Shown piece by piece: positions 1 to 10,150 of a stretch of DNA of 64,000 nucleotides (positions are counted from its first letter, which is position 1; each line of letters begins with the position of its first letter). The DNA is from Rhizophagus irregularis (taxonomy: Eukaryota > Glomeromycota > Glomeromycetes > Glomerales > Glomeraceae): positions 951,501-1,015,500 of the forward strand of contig NC_089438.1 of NCBI RefSeq assembly GCF_026210795.1. The letters are read 5' to 3'. Made by a program: the position numbers and the translations under genes. The notes under the pieces were generated by a model. The model saw only the letters and a program-made list of their open reading frames with translations, had not been told where the DNA came from and ran no database searches.

Positions 1-92
1 ATATCGGGTACCTGCCGCTTCACATATCGGTACCCGCCGTTTCACATATCGGGTACCCGCCATTTTACATATCGGGTACCTGCCATTTAATT
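1..92. repeat. Tandem GGGTACC repeat array, left copy
   Basis: Four units of about 23 bp, each with a core like CGGGTACCCGCCRTTT preceded by TCACATAT. The array runs off the left edge of the window, so its length is unknown. The same core recurs at 1325-1512. The core contains the palindrome GGGTACCC. Confidence 0.85.
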
Positions 93-767
93 TTTTTTAA
101 AAAAAAATTTTTTTTTTATTGGCTTTTTTTTATAAACAAATTTTGTAGAGAACTTTTATTTTTAATATAGGCAAAAGCTTTGTTTGATAGAATTTCATTG
201 GGAATTTTTTTAATAAGATTTTTTTTGATAAAAAATTTCGTTAGAAAATTTTTTTCATTGATAGGGACATTTCTGAGTTTTTTTTTTTTGATGGATAATT
301 TCGTTAAAAACTTTTATTTGATAGAAATTTCATTGGAGAATTTTTTTTAATAAGATTTTTTTTTTTTGACGTATACTTAATTTGTTGGAGCAATTTTTTT
401 TAACAGGAGAGATTTTTTTGATAGAGAATTATTTGAGATTTTTTTTTTAATAGGAGAGTTTTTTTTTTGATATAGAAATTCTTTGAGAATTTTTTTTAAT
501 AGGTGGTAAGAATCTTTTTAATCGGGGATATTTTTTTTGATTGAGAATTTCATTAGAGAATTGTTTGTTGAAAATTTTTTTTATTTTTTTGATGGTGAAT
601 TTTGTTTAGAAATCTTAATAGAAAATTTTATTGATAATAGTTTTTTTTTAATAAGTGTATCGAGAATTTTGGCTTGAAATTTTTTTTTAATTTTTTTTAT
701 AAAAATTGATTGAAAATTTATTGGAAAATTTTTTATTAAATTTACAATTGTAATAAATTTTTACTTC
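93..767. other. T-rich low-complexity spacer
   Basis: Long T runs alternate with short degenerate phrases such as GATAGAGAATTTCATT and TTAATAGGAGAG, so it may be an old, eroded tandem repeat. No coding sequence is visible. Confidence 0.6.
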
Positions 768-1012
768 TCTTCATCTTCCCATCACTTCTTTTCATCTCCC
801 ATCGCTCCTTTTCGTCTTCCATCACTCCTCTAGTCCTCTTCGTCTACCATCACTCCTTTTCGTTCTTTTCGTCTCCCATCACTTCTTTTCGTTCCTCTTC
901 ATCTTCTTTTTGTCTCCCATAACTCCTTTTTATTTCTTATCACTCCTCTTTGTCTCCCATCACTTCTTTTCGTCTCCCATCACTCCTTTTCATCTCTCAT
1001 TATGTCCTATTT
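768..1012. repeat. Pyrimidine-rich minisatellite
   Basis: About ten degenerate units of roughly 22 bp resembling TCTCCCATCACTCCTTTTCG. The strand is almost purely pyrimidine. Open frames across it are a by-product of the T/C composition, not a gene. The following stretch to 1320 is T-rich and holds nothing I recognise. Confidence 0.75.
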
Positions 1013-1324
1013 CTCCTTTTTGTTTCCTATCACTTCTCATTACTCTTTTTTACTACCTTTCATCTTCTATTACTTTCCATTACTCCCACTGTTATTTCAT
1101 TTTTTTATTAGCATCTTTCTCCTTGATCATTGTAATTTACTTATCTTTTTTATTTATTGTTATTGTTTCTTTTATTTTTACACTTAAATAAAAATAAATA
1201 TATGGTGATTTTTTTCTTTAAAATCGTAAATGGGTGACTTAAATTTTAATATTTGCAAATAAAATTTCATTAAATAAATAATTACCATTATTGATATCAA
1301 AAGTTAATATGCTGACTGCCAGTT

Positions 1325-1512
1325 CTTATAACGGGTACCCGCCGTTTCTTATAGCGGGTACCTGCCGTTTCTTATAACGGGTACCCGCCGTTTCTTATAG
1401 CGGGTACCCGCCGTTCCTTATAACAGGTACCCGCCGTTTCTTATAGCGGGTACCCGCCATTCCATATAACAGGTACCCGCCGTTTCTTATAACGGGTACC
1501 CGTCATAACATA
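1325..1512. repeat. Tandem GGGTACC repeat array, right copy
   Basis: Eight units with a strict 23-bp period (cores at 1331, 1354, 1377 and on), of the form TTATAACGGGTACCCGCCG followed by TTTC. Early units alternate between AACGGG and AGCGGG. AACGG and CCGTT at the two ends of the core are complementary, so each unit can fold into a small hairpin. Confidence 0.9.
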
Positions 1513-1665
1513 TAACGTATATAACGCTATGAAATATAGCGTATTAAACGCTATTTTTTGCAACAGGTTACCCCTGAAACAGACAGAACAGGGGTAACCC
1601 GCTGTGAAATATAACGTATATGCGCTACAAAACATAGCGTATACACGCTATGTTTTGCTACGCAC
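1513..1665. repeat. Cluster of strong inverted repeats
   Basis: One palindrome has 11-bp arms GGTTACCCCTG (1566-1576) and CAGGGGTAACC (1589-1599) around a 12-nt loop. A second has arms of about 19 bp at 1622-1640 and 1645-1663 around a 4-nt loop. Shorter ATAACGCTAT / ATAGCGTAT motifs surround them. It directly follows the 23-bp array and may be the structured terminus of an unclassified repeat. Confidence 0.7.
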
Positions 1666-2829
1666 TTTTGACCATGGCGGCTTTCCATACAGTCGTGACA
1701 CCTGTGCTTGTCTGCTTGAGCACAGTAGTATTAAATCAATGACATAAATTTGATCAATTAGTTACTGCGACTTCATAACAATATTAAATTTTGACACATT
1801 GTGCGACAATATCGGAATCATCACTCCAAAAATGAATATATCGGGCGTAATAACAATTTGATACTTCCCCTTTTAACATATAAAATTATAAAATATTTCC
1901 AAAAGGATCATTCAATTTTACATTCATGCATTTTAGTTAACAGATTATGGTGTCATTTAACGATTCCGTTATTATGAGGAAATCAAAATATCATGTTTTT
2001 AATATTTACTTAAATGATCATGATATTTACTTAAATGATGATATTAAAATGAAATGAAATCAAATTGATATAAAAATTATTAATAATTCATTACCCTCAA
2101 ATACACGATTAAATATTTAAATACATATAATTTTATTTTATAAATTTACTCAATCTAAATAAAATATACATTCATTGATTGTTGATGATCAATGATTTTA
2201 TCAATCAAAAAATCTGAAATTTGATGATACTACAATTTTGACTCATATTGTATTATGCGTATTATACTTATTCTATTATACATCTATCAAAAAAAACTTT
2301 GATGGTAGGACAACATCTATTGTGAAATGCACCATTTTTGCATTTCGTTCTTGAACCCGAAATCAACAAAAAAGAAAATATCAAGAATGTTTATAAATCT
2401 TTTTATTAATAACTTCACATATGTTAAAATTCTTCAACACTTGTTATATATATTATATAATATATATTTACTGATATGTATATTATATCATATATATTTT
2501 ATATCACATTATTACAAATAATTATTATTTAATTACCTAAATACAAGTTATTAATTATTATTACTCATATTACTGTTCCGATCAAATTTTCATCAGATGT
2601 TTGGTGTGTGATAATTGTATGGTTTTATCGTGAAATTTACATCGGATCAAAGTGTAATATTGAGTCACCTTTTGAGTCATCCAATACATGTATAAAAAAA
2701 TTATATATATATATACATACATACATACATATAAAATTTTAAAAATACGCAAAAAAAAATTTTTCTTTTTTTATTACCAATATCCGTTACTTTCGTACAC
2801 GAAAAATATATTATAAAATACATCGCACG
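1666..2829. other. Intergenic, no gene recognised
   Basis: AT-rich DNA with a TA/CATA microsatellite at about 2700-2731. Short open frames here are AT-rich and have no coding character. Confidence 0.6.
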
Positions 2830-2946
2830 GAGCAACAAAAATCGATTTTTTTATTTTTTCTTGTTGCTCTTTACTATACTTTTCTTCCAATAAACCTTAT
2901 ATATATACTATATACTTAAATTTTTCTAAAAAAATATCAACACAAA
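2830..2946 (+). promoter_or_regulatory. Upstream region of the 2947 gene
   Basis: A TATA-like run (TATATATATAC, about 2898-2908) lies about 40 bp before the start codon, which sits in the favourable context CACAAAATG. Further up, GAGCAACAA (2830-2838) and TTGTTGCTC (2861-2869) form a perfect 9-bp inverted repeat. Promoter assignment is inferred from position. Confidence 0.4.
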
Positions 2947-4215
2947 ATGCAGTCAACTTCAATACAAGTTTTCCAACAACAACAAGAAGAAATTTCTAAG
3001 ATACGTCCTGGAATTGTAGCAAACTTTATATATAAAGTTGTTGAACTTGCTACCTATACTTCCGATTTTGCCGATGATGCTATAAATATATTAACTGGAG
3101 GTCATTCAACTAGACAAAATTATGGTTACGATGATAATGATGATGAAAATGTCTATGTCCATAAGAAAAAAGATGTTTCTACTTGGAATGAAAATGTAGA
3201 AACTGTTGAAGATGAAGAGCCTCCATCTTACGATAATTCAACTGAAACTAAATCTTCACTTACAATTTCTACATCACTCTCACAACAAGATTATCCAACT
3301 ACTCAGTCTGAAACTAAACCTTCATTTACAATTTCTACATCACCTTCGCAACGAGATTATCCAACTACTCAGACTGAAACTATACCTTCATTTACAATTT
3401 CTACATCACTTTCGCAACAAGATTATCCAACTACTCAGACTGAAACTGAACCTTCATTTACGATTTCTACATCACTTTCGCAACAAGATTATCCAACTAC
3501 TCAGTCTGAAAATGAACCTTCATTTACAATTTCTTCATCACTTTCGCAACGAGATTATCCAACTACTCAGACTGAAACTAAACCTTCATTTACAATTTCT
3601 ACATCACTTTCGCAACAAGATTATCCAACTACTCAGTCTGAAAATGAACCTTCATTTACAATTTCTACATCACTTTCGCAACAAGATTATCCAACTACTC
3701 AGTCTGAAAATGAACCTTCATTTACAATTTCTTCATCACTTTCGCAACGAGATTATCCAACTACTCAGACTGAAACTAAACCTTCATTTACAATTTCTAC
3801 ATCACTTTCGCAACAAGATTATCCGACTACTCAATCAACACCAACACATTCACCAACAAATTCAACCTCACGACAAAGACAATTCCGTGTTCGTCGTGGC
3901 TGTAGATTTGTACGTCACAAATCATCTTCAAAAATGAGCAATAATTTCAATAATACATCCGATAATAATGATGATGATGATGACGATATTATCCTTAAAA
4001 GACTTAATAGTAAAATATCTGTTATGATAGCTGAAGCTGAAGCTGCTTTAAATAGTAAGGCTGAAGTTACAGAACTTGAAATGATACTTGCCGAGGAAAA
4101 AGAACGTGATGAACGAATTAGGAAAGAATTTGGAATACAAACTCTTAATATTCACAATTACAATTATAATAATTACAATATCAATTATAATAACAATCAC
4201 AATTACGTTTACTGA
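2947..4215 (+). CDS. Unrecognised protein with nine 22-residue repeats
   Basis: A single-exon ORF of 422 residues whose family I do not recognise. Residues 1-55 are Gln-rich and then hydrophobic and folded-looking. An acidic stretch follows. Residues about 99-296 are nine near-identical 22-residue repeats of the pattern TETKPSFTISTSLSQQDYPT, rich in Ser/Thr/Gln and probably disordered. Next come an Arg-rich patch (RQRQFRVRRGCRFVR), a run of six Asp, a charged helix likely to form a coiled coil (about residues 355-400), and an Asn/Tyr-rich tail. The start follows a TATA-like run and has a good context. Repeat copies 4-6 and 7-9 match closely, so the array grew by three-unit duplication. There is no signal peptide. 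That it is a real gene is likely; its function is unknown. Confidence 0.7.
   Translation: MQSTSIQVFQQQQEEISKIRPGIVANFIYKVVELATYTSDFADDAINILTGGHSTRQNYGYDDNDDENVYVHKKKDVSTWNENVETVEDEEPPSYDNSTETKSSLTISTSLSQQDYPTTQSETKPSFTISTSPSQRDYPTTQTETIPSFTISTSLSQQDYPTTQTETEPSFTISTSLSQQDYPTTQSENEPSFTISSSLSQRDYPTTQTETKPSFTISTSLSQQDYPTTQSENEPSFTISTSLSQQDYPTTQSENEPSFTISSSLSQRDYPTTQTETKPSFTISTSLSQQDYPTTQSTPTHSPTNSTSRQRQFRVRRGCRFVRHKSSSKMSNNFNNTSDNNDDDDDDIILKRLNSKISVMIAEAEAALNSKAEVTELEMILAEEKERDERIRKEFGIQTLNIHNYNYNNYNINYNNNHNYVY
3241..3834 (+). repeat. Nine tandem 66-bp coding repeats
   Basis: Nine units of exactly 66 bp (22 codons) inside the 2947 gene. Because the unit is a multiple of three and lacks stops, a second frame is also open through the array (about 3206-3937). 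Unit types alternate between TETK/TETE and SENE starts, and between QQ and QR before DYPTTQ. Confidence 0.95.
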
Positions 4216-4279
4216 ATTCTTTTAAAAATTTATTCAAAATTTCTTTTTTGCTTGGTATTGGTCGGACGAAGAAATATAA

Positions 4280-4430
4280 TATTTCCAATTTTCTTTGCAA
4301 GATAGTAAAAATAATTAAAAATTACATGCATATGTTTATTATTTAATATTTCCAGTTTTCTTTTGACGAAGTAAAAATAATTAAAAATTACAAATATACA
4401 TTTATTATTTAAATATTTCCAACTTTCTTG
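4280..4430. repeat. Imperfect tandem repeat, about 65-70 bp
   Basis: ATATTTCCARTTTTCTT followed by AGTAAAAATAATTAAAAATT occurs twice and a partial third copy follows. It lies just after the 2947 gene and the open frame it carries is not supported as a gene. Confidence 0.7.
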
Positions 4431-5239
4431 AATCACAAAGTACTATTATTTAAAAATAATAATACTTTCCTTATATATTTTGATCAAGTAATTTACTTAT
4501 ATTAGAATGAATTTAGAATAACTTTTTAGATTGAAAAAAAAAAATTCAGTAATAGAATACTTTATATTTTTAAAAGGCAAGACTGGTATATATGTTAATA
4601 TGTATATATGTATTTACTTTTTATATTTTTTTTAAAAAAAACATTAATGTTATTAACTAATGTAACTTTTACAATATATAAATAAGTAAAAATTAAAAAA
4701 TTTTATATAAAAATTTATTTAATTTACTTTTTTTTTTTTTTGATAAACGTATAACGCATCATAATACATAATAAATTTCTAAAATTAAAATACATTGTAT
4801 TTAATTTACTTTTCTTAATATATAAGAAATATGAGGCCTTTTCAGTAAAAAGGGCGGAAACTACCTAGAAATGAAAAACGAGTTTTTGCTAGATTTGGGT
4901 AGATTTTGACATGGGCCAATTATAAATGAAAGTCAGTTTGCATAATAAAACATCGCGATTTAAGCATTTCTAAAATTAGTAGTACGGGAACACAAATTTT
5001 TTTGCAACGGTCCCAATTCACATCAAGCCAATTTTTTTAACAGTAAAAAAAAGTTTTTAATTAAATCTTATTTTTTTCATTAAAACGGTTTTTAAATCGT
5101 TATTAAAAAACTTTTTTTTCGCTAAACCGATTTTTTAAACCATAAATATCATTTTTTTAATGAAAAGTCGAAAACGGTTTTAAACCGTTATTATTTTCCT
5201 TCTCCAAAACAGAGCACGACAATTTTCTTTTGATGCAAT
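4431..5239. other. Intergenic, possible eroded repeat
   Basis: AT-rich. From about 4832 the base composition rises and the phrases GGGCGGAAACTACC and AACGGTCCCAATTCACATC look like part of a dispersed element. At 5065-5190 AAACGGTTTTTAAACCG-like inverted motifs recur. No gene is visible. Confidence 0.4.
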
Positions 5240-5650
5240 TTTTCTTTAGGTACAGCTTCTGGACTTGGATTTTAGATTGGAATACTGGAAATGTAAGTTG
5301 AGTATTTGGTGTTTATTTTGTTTTTGGAATGTTATTAACATTCCTTTTTTTTAGGGACGGCTCCTGGACTCGAATTTCGGATTGGGAACTCAAAAATGTA
5401 AGTTGAGTATTTGGTATTTTTTATTGCAGGAACGTAACTAACGCTCCTTCTCTCTTTTTTTCTTTAGGAACGGCTCCTGGACTTGAAATTCGGTGAAACA
5501 GTAAGTTGCGGAGGGGGTGTTGTATTTTCTTTTATTGTAGGAACGTCATTAATGTGATTTCTTTTTTTCTTTAGGAATGATTCCTCGATCAGCATTTTTT
5601 AATTATTACCTGATAATTTAGACTTTGGAATTCACGAAATGGTAGGTTAG
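5240..5650 (+). other. Four exon-like modules separated by intron-like DNA (block A)
   Basis: Each module starts after a pyrimidine tract ending in TTTAG and ends at GTAAGT or GTAGGT. Modules are at 5250-5292 (43 bp), 5355-5397 (43 bp), 5468-5500 (33 bp) and 5575-5641. The first three share the core GGCTCCTGGACTYGAATTTC. The spacers hold a TTAAC or CTAAC branch-site-like motif within a hairpin (best at 5326-5344). These are paralogous units shaped like exons with perfect splice signals, but no long reading frame joins them. They could be a non-coding spliced transcript or a decayed gene. Related modules occur at 16100-16380. Confidence 0.55.
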
Positions 5651-5734
5651 GCCGTTAGGGTATGTGTGTGTGGTGTTTTTTTTGGCTTTTTTTCATTTAG
5701 AAGCTGCCACTAACGTTCCTTTTCTTTTACTTTT

Positions 5735-5865
5735 AGGTAAGCTTGCGAGCCTGCTTGAGCCTGGATTTTTTGTGGCTTGGTTTGGCTCAAACGGGTTGAG
5801 CTGAAATTTTTCATGGCTCACTCAGCTCATTACGACTCAGCTTGGCTAGCTTCCAAGTAGACTTG
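5735..5865. repeat. Short repeat rich in GAGCC/GGCTC motifs
   Basis: Repeated GAGCCTG, TGGCTTGG, GGCTCAAA and GGCTCACTC motifs in both orientations, similar in style to the subterminal repeats of small DNA transposons. No clear terminal inverted repeat or target duplication was found. Confidence 0.35.
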
Positions 5866-5882
5866 TGATACTAATCACTTTA

Positions 5883-6372
5883 TTACCTGGTTCATCTAAT
5901 TGGCAATCAAAACCTTCTGATACTATTATTACATTAATATAATGTTAAAATTTTATTTGGTAAAATAAAAAGTATTATTATCGGCAAAAGAAATCTTATT
6001 CAATATTTTTACTTACAGTCATATATAATATTTTTATTACTGGTCATTATCAGACTTGTTATTATATTTTATTTTATTGGATATAATTTAATATTCAATC
6101 CACTTTATATTTTTATATAATAATTTAGAATTTATTTAAATATAAAATAACATACGTGAAAACTATAGGTAATAATTATAAGTTTGTTAAACTAATTTAT
6201 TTTGATTTTAAAACTCATTCAATATTATTTTCATCATCTTGATTAATTTCATTAAGATCTATGTTAAAACAAATAAATAAATATTGAATAAATAAAATTA
6301 ATAAAAAAAAGACATAGAGCAAATATATTACCCGATTCATCTAATTGGCAATCAAAACCTTCTGAAACTATT
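5883..6372. repeat. Duplicated 44-bp segment
   Basis: A segment around 5883-5926 (ATTACCTGGTTCATCTAATT and on) recurs at 6328-6372 with few differences. The 400 bp between is AT-rich. It looks like two copies of a decayed exon end or repeat; I cannot name it. Confidence 0.55.
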
Positions 6373-8030
6373 AATAATAAATAAATATAATATTAAAAAA
6401 AAATACTATGAATATCATCAATTATGTTAATTAACAATAAATATAATTACTTACATAATGTTGATTGAAATACATCTATTAAAAAAACAAATAATTAGTA
6501 ATGTAATAATATATCTTTTTTGTTATTAAAGTAAATTATATTACCTGAATTTACCTGATCTATTTCTCCGTTGTACATTCCAAATTTCCAATCAACTAAT
6601 ACAATTTTAGTTAATGAAATTTTACCTTAATCGGAATTTTTTTTTTTGATTATGATATTTTTCGTTTTTTTTAAACTGAAAAAAAATTTTATCCCTTTCT
6701 TCTTTCGGTTTAGTTTTTTTTCAACCCGAAAAATTTGTTTTCTCGTTTAGGTTTAATTTTTTTCCAAACTGAAATTTTTTTTAAAATAATCATATTGTTT
6801 CGGTCTTTTAAGACCGATTTTTTTCATATTATTTTTTTTGATCTTTTTTTAGACTGTATTGTTATTTGTTTTTTTAAAATTTTTTTTTCCCTCTTTTTGA
6901 ACCAAATTATTATTTTATTTTTTTCGGAATTTTTTTCGGTACTTCTTTTTTTTCAGATTCCTTTTTTCGGAAATTTCCCTTTTTTGAACCGATTTCTTTC
7001 TTTATCTTTTTTCTTTCCCCAAATTTTTTTTTTAATTTTTTCTTCCTTTCAATTAATTTTATAAAAGAAAAATATATTTAAAATAGTATATCATTCATTT
7101 AGTCATGTATAATCAGGGTAGTCAAATTGGGATTAAATCTCCTTCTGGCATATGAATATCATAGTTTCAACTATTCATTAGTTTTTCTATTATCATAATG
7201 TGGTAGTTCTATTTTCTACATTTATAAGATACAGTGCTGCATATTACACTTTTTCTTTCAAAAAAAGCTTGATCTACAAAGAAAATATTAGAATATTAAA
7301 ATAGGATATAGGAAATTGGCCAGATTATATGTTATATTGTATATATTCACTTATGGGTTGATGACTAGTTATGTTTTGTAAATAATAATTATACACATAC
7401 TTATAAAAATTTATTATAATCTTATATTACATTAAAATTACTCAACGTGGAAAATAACTCATGTGAAAAAATTTATGTTGAATATATTAATGATGTCTTA
7501 TTACAATTATGTTATAAATAATTATGCACACTTTATGTTATTACAATCACTTTCATTAAATAATACAGATAATATAAGAAATATCTAATGCTTACTTCGG
7601 ATATGATGATAACTTGATTTCACATACAGAATATTACTATATCATGGTGACTGAAGGTCACATAGTATCCTGGTGGTAAATCAGTTATCATCCACAACAT
7701 GATTCTATAACAATAAATTCGTTAATTTAACTAATAAAAATAATGTTTACTTATAGTAAATTATTTAATATAGTCATAAAGATAAAATAAGTAGTATATC
7801 AAATTTATTTTTCCAAGTTAAAAAATGGACAAATCTGTATTCACTATTGAGTTACTTCGATACAATATCCAATAATATATTAATCGCTGCATTAAAGCTA
7901 ACCCTTTATGCTTTTTTGCTACGCTAATCATGTCACACAGATTTACTCAAATTAGGCAATTATTGGCAATTATTATTAATATTCACATGTGGCTGAAACT
8001 TCAAACTTAAATTTTTGCACCCTTATTATT
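6373..8030. other. Intergenic, T-rich 6610-7065, then featureless
   Basis: 6610-7065 is T-rich with scattered TTTCGGTT motifs. The open frame there is Phe/Leu/Ile-rich and reflects composition. 7065-8030 is AT-rich with no recognisable gene. Confidence 0.6.
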
Positions 8031-8045
8031 TTTTTTTAAAAAAAA

Positions 8046-9527
8046 ATGTCGTCAAAATTTTTAGTAGAATTATCTAACGATTACGAAAAACTTTTTGAAA
8101 CAGAAATAGGATATGATGTTATTATTTATGCTGGAGAAGAACCAAATGTTAAAGAAATTCATGCACATTCAAATATTTTATGTATTAGGTCAAAATATTT
8201 TCGTACTGCATTTTCTAATGAATGGGCTGAAAAAATAGACGGAAAATTTATTTTTAGAAAACCAAATATTTCACCTCATTTATTCAACATCATTCTTAGG
8301 TAACGTAAACATTTATATAATTAATTAATATATTAACATTATTCTATAACCGTAAATATTAATTATTTAAATATATTTAGATTTATTTATAGCGGAAATA
8401 TTGAATTGAAAAATTTGCAAGGATCAGATGTATTGAAATTATTAATAGCAGTAGATGAACTTAATATTCAACAATTAATTTCTCATATTCAAGAATATTT
8501 GATTAATCATCAAACTGAATTTTTACATCAAAATCCAACTGGTATTCTTGAAACTGTTTATCAACATGAAACATTTACGGATTTATGGAATTTTTGTCTT
8601 GAAAAAGTTTGTGAAGATCCTAAAATCTTATTTAATTCTGATAATTTCACTAATTTGAAAGCTCCTTTGTTAGAATTATTATTAAAAAGGGATGATTTAA
8701 ATATGGATGAAATTGAGATTTGGGAAAGTTTATTAAGGTGGTGCTTTACTCAACAAAATATTAAAAATGATCCGACAAAATGGAGCAAAGAAGATATTAC
8801 AAAGATTGAGAGATCATTACATAGATTTATTCCTTTGATTAGATTTTATAATATTAGCCCTACAGATTTTTTTTACAAGGTTTATTGTTATAAGGAAATC
8901 TTACCACAAGATTTGATTCATAATCTTTTAGAATTTCATATAGTTCCTAATATGAAACCTAAAACTAATGTAGCACCTCCAAGAAAATATCTAAAGTTTA
9001 AACTTGATTCAACCTTAATTGAATCAAAACATGTTTCTCTTTTTGCATCATGGATTGATAAAAAAGATTCCTCATATTATAATAGTAAAAATTGTCCTTA
9101 CGAATTTAAGTTATTATATCGTTCAGGTCAGGATGGATTTAATGCGGAATCATTTCATAAAAATTGTGATAATAAAGGTGCTACTATTTGGATAGCAAAA
9201 ATTAAAGGCTCAACACAATTAATTGGAGGATATAATCCACTTGACTGGGGTGGAAATTGTGGTCAAAAAAACACTACAGATAGTTTTTTATTTAATTTTA
9301 CAGATGGAAATGATATTTCTTCTGTAAAATTGGGTCCCATAAATAACCTGACCGGTGCTAGTGCTATTTATTGCTATAATAATCAAGGGCCCAGTATGGG
9401 AAGTTTAAATAGCAAGAATTCCAATAATTGGTCTTATTATGCTGGTAGTACCACTTACCCTAATATAGGTATTCCATCAAAATTCACAATAGAAAATTAT
9501 GAAACATTTAGCATAGTTAAGCAATAA
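8046..9527 (+). CDS. BTB-BACK-TLDc domain protein, two exons
   Basis: Exon 1 is 8046-8299 and exon 2 is 8381-9527. The 81-bp intron has GTAACG and TTTAG borders, and splicing joins ...NIILR to FIYSGNIEL with the Arg codon split. The product is 466 residues. Residues about 10-110 form a BTB/POZ domain (YDVIIYAGEEPNVKEIHAHS, then FRTAFSNEW). Residues about 115-225 are BACK-like helices. Residues about 300-466 form a TLDc domain (LLYRSGQDGFNAESFHKNCD, then TDSFLFNFTDG). By family knowledge, BTB proteins are often substrate receptors for cullin-3 ubiquitin ligases, and TLDc is linked to oxidative stress and V-ATPase; the exact role here is unknown. A T8A8-type run precedes the ATG by a few bases. 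The gene appears complete and undamaged. Confidence 0.92.
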
Positions 9528-10150
9528 CACGTGATGTTGATTTATGTCCAAAAATAGTTTCAACAATTTTCATTTTCAAAAATCACATAAAATTACCATG
9601 AATATGTGATTATGGTATTCATTTTGCAACATGGAAATAACCAATAAATTGTTGTAGTTAAATTACAATTTCTAAAATTTTTTATAAATCTTAAAATTTT
9701 AATTGTACCTTGCTTCTTAGTAGACGGAATTATCATGAAAATTTTAAAATATTTACTAGAGTTAAATATTATCATGTCGTAGTTTCAATGGATGGACTAA
9801 CATTTAATGAGAATATTATTGAGATACAATAATTTACATGTACTGTAACTTCACTATTTTTAATAAATCTTCAATATGATTTTATCTCCTTTATTTTATT
9901 ATTTTTATTATCAAATTTTTTGAACAAATGACAAACTAAAAGTATAAAATTTTAAAGCACACTTCATCTAGCTACAGCAGTAGTAAACTGATAATCGGCG
10001 AACCTTTTAACTATACCTTTATGATTATTATTTATAAAAAGTTCCCTGATTTTTAATTCTTTTTCATCATCTAACTCCGATAATTTATTTTAAGTTGACA
10101 GTATTGTCAAATCTAATATGGTGGTGATTTTCCTATAAACCAACAGTGAG
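9528..10150. other. Intergenic with a short coding-like remnant
   Basis: Mostly AT-rich. On the minus strand, 9964-10092 reads as a 42-codon open stretch of ordinary protein composition (SELDDEKELKIRELF, then KRFADYQFTT) between stops. It may be one exon or a fragment of a dispersed element next to the inverted-repeat element. Its family is unknown. Confidence 0.35.

Noticed and set aside
910-1191. Open frame in the T/C-rich minisatellite
   Set aside because: Translation is only Ser/Phe/Leu/Pro/Ile from pyrimidine repeats; no domain and no gene signals.
3206-3937. Second open frame across the 66-bp repeats as a separate gene
   Set aside because: It is open only because the repeat unit is a multiple of three; the main frame has start context, unique ends and varied domains.
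6735-7064. 109-codon open frame
   Set aside because: T-rich DNA giving almost only Phe/Leu/Ile; no conserved features.
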